Origin: Glossina fuscipes
Lineage: Eukaryota; Arthropoda; Insecta; Diptera; Glossinidae
Length of the DNA stretch: 64,000 nucleotides
NCBI RefSeq assembly: GCF_014805625.2
Contig: NW_023998421.1
Span: 6,765,426 to 6,829,425 of the forward strand
Direction of reading: 5' to 3'
The notes under the pieces are model-generated. The model was not told the origin of the DNA and did not search any database. It saw nothing but the letters and a program-made list of their open reading frames with translations. Numbering within the stretch: the first letter of the stretch is position 1; the number at the start of each line of letters is the position of its first letter. The position numbers and the translations under genes were made by a program. This document shows positions 60,104 through 64,000 of the stretch, one piece after another.

Positions 60104-60354
60104 TACTACTATCTACTTTATGTCTTCTCGGTACAAAAAAAATTGAAAAATTTCACGATTATAGTGCGAACTGTTTTTGTGATATTATAAGTTCATTGAG
60201 ATGTAAGAAGAGCGTGTTGCGAACTGAATGCATTCAATCGATACTCCTTATTAAACGTAATGTTTCCTTCCGTTCAACGCGGAGTACATTACGTTTTCAA
60301 AGTGATAAAGCATATAATGAACACAAAAATATAAAAAATATAAAATATGCTCAT

Positions 60355-60815
60355 TATACCCTGCATCATTTGCAGTACGAAGGTGTACTAAGTTGCGGAA
60401 ATTTACGCAACGTCCAGGAAGACATGAGATATCCGCCTTTTATGATCCTGAATCGATCTAAGCTTGTCCGTCCATCTGATCGTCGTTGTTTTCTTCTGAT
60501 TAACCTACAGGTCGCATGTTTTCAGATATTTTGATAAAGTCTGGGACCCTGACATTTGTTGGCATAAGGACGAACCCTGTGAAAAATGGTTCTTATCGGA
60601 GAACTTATCGGGTCCTTTATTGTATAATGAATTTTTTTTAAAAACCGGCCTACAAACATGTGCATTAAGCGGAGAGTGAAGTGGTGGTGATCCACTATAG
60701 TGTTAAAGTGATTCTGAATTGATCGGCGTAATAAGAGTTGAGTCTGTCTCAAGTTCTTGTGGGTGTTGTAAACATCTAATGCAATATACTCTCGTACCAC
60801 AAGGGGCGTAGGATA
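60355..60815. repeat. Dispersed repeat family A, foldback copy 13
   Basis: The plus-strand left end (60357 on) has TACCCTGCATCATTTGCAG, TACGCAACGTCC, GACATGAGATATCCGCC and AATCGATCTAAGCTTGTCCG. The far end (60815 down to about 60700, minus strand) repeats the same order: ATCCTACGCCCCTTGTGGTA, ACAACACCCACAAG, ACTTGAGACAGACTC and GCCGATCAATTCAG. So about 110 bases at each end are inverted copies. Between them lies a normal right half (60541-60640). This may be a true foldback form or two copies in opposite orientation. Frame 60070-60534 (154 codons) is repeat-derived. Confidence 0.75.
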
Positions 60816-62904
60816 TAAAAAACAATTTTCAAACTAAACATCCCATCTATAAAAAAATAAATATGAGAAAAAATAAAGGAAAAAAGCTTAGAAATATTTT
60901 TTGTCTTTTTTGCCATTCTAGGCTTTAGAAAACTCGTAATGCAAACTATTGTCCACCGCTGGTCACAACTGTTGTTCTTCTATCGAGCAGGAATGTCGCG
61001 TCTGAAAAACTACTCATGCTTTAAGGCAAACAATACGTGGCGATCGATACGTTGAGTCTTGCGTCATTTTCCATTCAATATCTAAATATGGAAATTTTTA
61101 TATGTATACTACCCGGTCTCCTGGAACGCTTTGTTTAATGTATACAGCGGAAAACTCAAGCTAACGTCCAAATGGATTTTTGCTTTTTTTTTTTTATCGG
61201 GACCCATCGATTCAGGTACAGTTTTATAATGAAAAATATTACTCAGAAATAGACAAAGAACTTATATATACATCGTATATTTTCATGTGGAGTAGTTTCT
61301 AGTTAGTAAAATTCGCCTTAAGTGTTACGTTCAGCCTGTGAGGAATAATGGAAAGGTATAAATTCAAAATACGTTGGCTACGGGGATTATATTTCCCTTT
61401 TAGTAATTTGCTATTTACATTTTAGTTTGCAATCAAATATTTGCCTCCATATCGATGAAGTAATATATATGATATATTAATTAGAATTTATTGAAAATTT
61501 TTCAGGTTTCCATGCACAACTTTGGGGGATGGATGGAAAGCAATTCAAACAAGCTCGCATGCTTTAAGTTATCATTTTTGCAGCAAACATACACAGCATT
61601 TAGCTATATTATGGAATACGCGTCATGTGCGGTCATGTTCCCCGCGCATTCTATTCTCTTGTTTGGATTTGTTGAATGAAAGCAATTTTTATATCCTGTG
61701 AGCGTCAATTTAACAGCATCCGCAAAAAAACAGATATAACAACTTAACCATTAGGTTGCATTGTCGTTGTCATCGTCGTAGAGTCTTTAATTTTCTGTCA
61801 TAACTTTTTGTTACTGGGTTTATTGCTTTTTCAATATGTGATATATGACGATATGATGCGAGCTTCGTAATGATCATATTGCTGATGAAATGACCGTTAT
61901 GACGTGGCTTCATTACTGCCGCCACCGCCATCGTCACGTAACCATGTGTTTTGTATACTCGATCAACAATAATACGAGCTTTCAATAATATTTTATTTAT
62001 TCTTTGTTGTTGTTTTCATATCCTGTAATTCATTTGCTGGTGGTCGCGTTGATGATACAATGAAAATTCCTAATAGCATTGTCGTAGACGGCAACGGTAG
62101 AACTTATCACTCGCATACATTTTTCGAATTTACTCACACGTACAAATTTTCGTTACCACTTCCGTTCTGGGATTAACTGGTAAAACTGTTATATAGTAGC
62201 TTTTGTAATTCCCGTCAATGACGCTAATAATACCTTCAACCACTTATCAGCTAACGAAATACTCTGTTATTCTTTCTTATATAATTGCTTCAATGTATGT
62301 ACGATTTCCATGGTTGACAAAACTCATGCAATTTGGGTCACTAGCTCGCATTAAATTAGTTGTTTTAAAATATTTTCTCATCTAGTCTTAAAGCAACTTT
62401 TACGTTCTTTTTTCATTAATGATTTTAATTTAATATGCAATAGAATTCTAATCGTTCACTCTTTGTATTCTATAGACTCGGTACAAATTTGCGAGGAATT
62501 GAAAGGATGAGAAAGAAAGAAAAACAAAACATTTCTTAGGGTTAATTTGCATAATTTTTACTTCCAATCAGCAATGCCGCTTGTGCTGTATAATGGCATC
62601 GAAAGCGTTACATTGTAGAAAATGATTCGTATTATTTGATTTTTGTGTTTTTCCTCTTTATTTTGTCATTACATCCTTTTCTCTTTTACAAAATATTTAA
62701 TTTCTACCTTTTCACTGTTTGCCTTCAATTTGTACTTTTTTTTTTTTAACGAGGAACGAGGAACGAACAGTTTTTGCCCGTCGACTCTTAGAACGGATGT
62801 TTCTACTAGCAGTGTAGTTTTTTGTTTTTTCCATTCTTACACTTGCATTCTTATACTTATCAGCAACAAAAATCAACTTTGTGGATATATTTTATTTGTC
62901 CACA
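60816..62904. other. AT-rich DNA, nothing recognised
   Basis: Short open frames only. Three AACGAGG units with variation lie near 62748-62766. Confidence 0.5.
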
Positions 62905-63160
62905 GGTTCGCAACAATTAGAGAGAGAAGGTTCAGAGATGTCACAAAGTACGTATACTCTTGATCAATATTAAATCGATTTAATCACGCTCATCTGTCTG
63001 TCTGTGTGTGTCTATCCGTCTGTGGGCCAATCCATCCGTGTATCTACTCGTCCATCTGCCTGTCAATTTGTCCATCTGCACGCCTGTCCGTCCATACAAC
63101 TATCTGTCTGTGCGTTCATATGTCCGACTGCTCATCTGTGCAACGTCTGTGTTAAGCATA
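62905..63160 (+). repeat. Dispersed repeat family B, copy 3
   Basis: GTTCGCAACAATTAGAGAG and AGAAGGTTCAGAGATGTCAC are followed by AAAGTACGTATACTCTTGATC, TTAAATCGATTTAATC and CATCTGTCTGTCTG. A long degenerate (TCCGTC/TCTGTC)n run extends to about 63130. The run has expanded here compared with other copies. Frames 63004-63199 are products of this run. Confidence 0.65.
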
Positions 63161-63602
63161 CTCCTACCGGCAAAAATAATGTTTAGACAGACATATTAGC
63201 CATAGCAGGCCATCCCTATTTTCAGAACACAAAAAGAAAAAAATCATCCATTCAGTGTTATAGGAAATCGAATTTTTTTTTTTGCGTTTTAATTTTGAAG
63301 TTAAAGCTGATGGGTATAAAAGGTTCGGTCCAATCCGAATATAATTTTCGTGCTTGTTATGCTTGTGTTTGTTTTTTTTATACATAATATAAAGTTTCCC
63401 GTAATGTTTTATCTATCTTCTTTCATTTTGTTTGTGTTGTCGTTCTTCATAATTGTCATTATTATGCTAAAGTATGGCTTCGAGTGCCAAACTGATAAAC
63501 TATTTATTATGGATTTAGCTCATCATAACTTTGTCATCTACTTCTATTCCGAGATGAATAACTCGTAGAAGTTTTATGAGTTTTTGTTTAAAGGGCAACC
63601 AA
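63161..63602. other. AT-rich DNA, nothing recognised
   Basis: Short overlapping frames on both strands, no motif. Confidence 0.5.
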
Positions 63603-63642
63603 TCTCTCTCTCTTGCTCTCTTTCTCTCTCTCTCTCTCTCTC
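63603..63642. repeat. (TC)n microsatellite
   Basis: A CT-dinucleotide run with two small interruptions. Confidence 0.9.
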
Positions 63643-63804
63643 AAGTACTTAGGTGAAAACTGAAGAGGGTTCACAATTTCACAATGTACTAAGTAATGTT
63701 TAAAAGTAATTACATAAAAGCTTAATTTTAATTTATTAGCTAACCGCGTCAAAGGCTGAGAAGTTTTGCTACATCCCTTGCGCACAGTGACAAACTCGTA
63801 ATGG

Positions 63805-64000
63805 CCTTTATAACTTACACTACTTGTTGTGCGAGATATATTCACTTGCGCGAAAGTATGCAACATCCAGAAGGGCTAAGGACAGAACTAGCTTTCGAAT
63901 CGAAATGATTTTCTGCCCATGTATTTTCTTCTCAAATTTTAGGTTGCAACTTGTCAAATATTATTGATATACTAACATGCTCTAGCTCAAGGGGAATCGT
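63805..64000 (+). repeat. Dispersed repeat family A, copy 14, cut by the window end
   Basis: CTTACACTACTTGTTGTGCG is the left end. GCGAAAGTATGCAACATCC and AGAAGGGCTAAGGACAG follow, then TTTTAGGTTGCAACTTG. The right half would lie beyond the window. Confidence 0.7.

Noticed and set aside
60070..60534. A 154-codon open frame
   Set aside because: Its 3' half is the family A foldback copy, and the first part has no protein family signature.
63004..63199. Two overlapping plus-strand frames rich in SVRPS-like residues
   Set aside because: They are translations of the degenerate TCTGTC/TCCGTC run in a family B repeat.
1..64000. Bacterial-type features: operons, ribosome binding sites, CRISPR arrays, insertion sequences
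   Set aside because: No dense coding, no direct-repeat/spacer pattern and no bacterial gene content were seen. The sequence is that of an animal nuclear genome.

Overview
The window reads as non-coding DNA from an insect, most likely a higher (schizophoran) fly. It is AT-rich, has no compact gene layout, and is full of A/T homopolymers and microsatellites. It also carries diverged dispersed repeats with runs such as TGTCCGTCTGTC, which I associate with intergenic and intronic DNA of Drosophila, tsetse and house-fly relatives. The organism call is inference. I found no gene with a recognisable protein family, no rRNA or intact tRNA gene, no CRISPR array and no operon. The whole window could be intergenic DNA or the inside of one very long intron.

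Most of the explainable sequence is repetitive, in four families that I delimited by comparing the window with itself. Family A has about 14 copies of roughly 300 bp on both strands (3025, 8892, 11034, 17950, 22128, 26368, 35040, 41379, 42300, 45028, 47561, 54205, 60355, 63805). Its left end carries a short palindrome, and one copy has two inverted left ends. Family B has three copies (735, 40520, 62905). Family C is SINE-like, with a B-box-like motif and an A-rich tail, in four copies (4498, 15512, 18950, 55545). Family D is a tRNA-derived SINE with a (TAA)n tail, in three copies (5305, 5641, 43570); the last has clear A and B boxes 44 bases apart.

Region by region: 1-8 kb holds A, B, C and both plus-strand D copies, plus a possible decayed coding stretch at 5820-6290. 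8-22 kb has A copies, two C copies and a degenerate tandem repeat at 20.76-21.09 kb. 22-36 kb is mostly unexplained AT-rich DNA, with an unassigned open frame near 27.8-28.3 kb and a mariner-like terminal motif at 29.47 kb. 36.9-37.5 kb has the layout of a processed retrocopy: ATG, broken coding frames, stop, AATAAA, poly(A). 40-48 kb mixes A, B and D with a possible mariner transposase fragment at 44.3 kb. 51-58 kb has GC-rich islands, including a composite block at 57.04-57.75 kb with inverted repeats, a 73-bp tandem duplication and a tRNA-like segment. 59-64 kb ends with hairpins, the foldback A copy, a B copy and a truncated A copy.

The genes do not work together in any visible system. 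The most useful results are the four repeat families and the retrocopy. I did not find convincing evidence of a new biological system.
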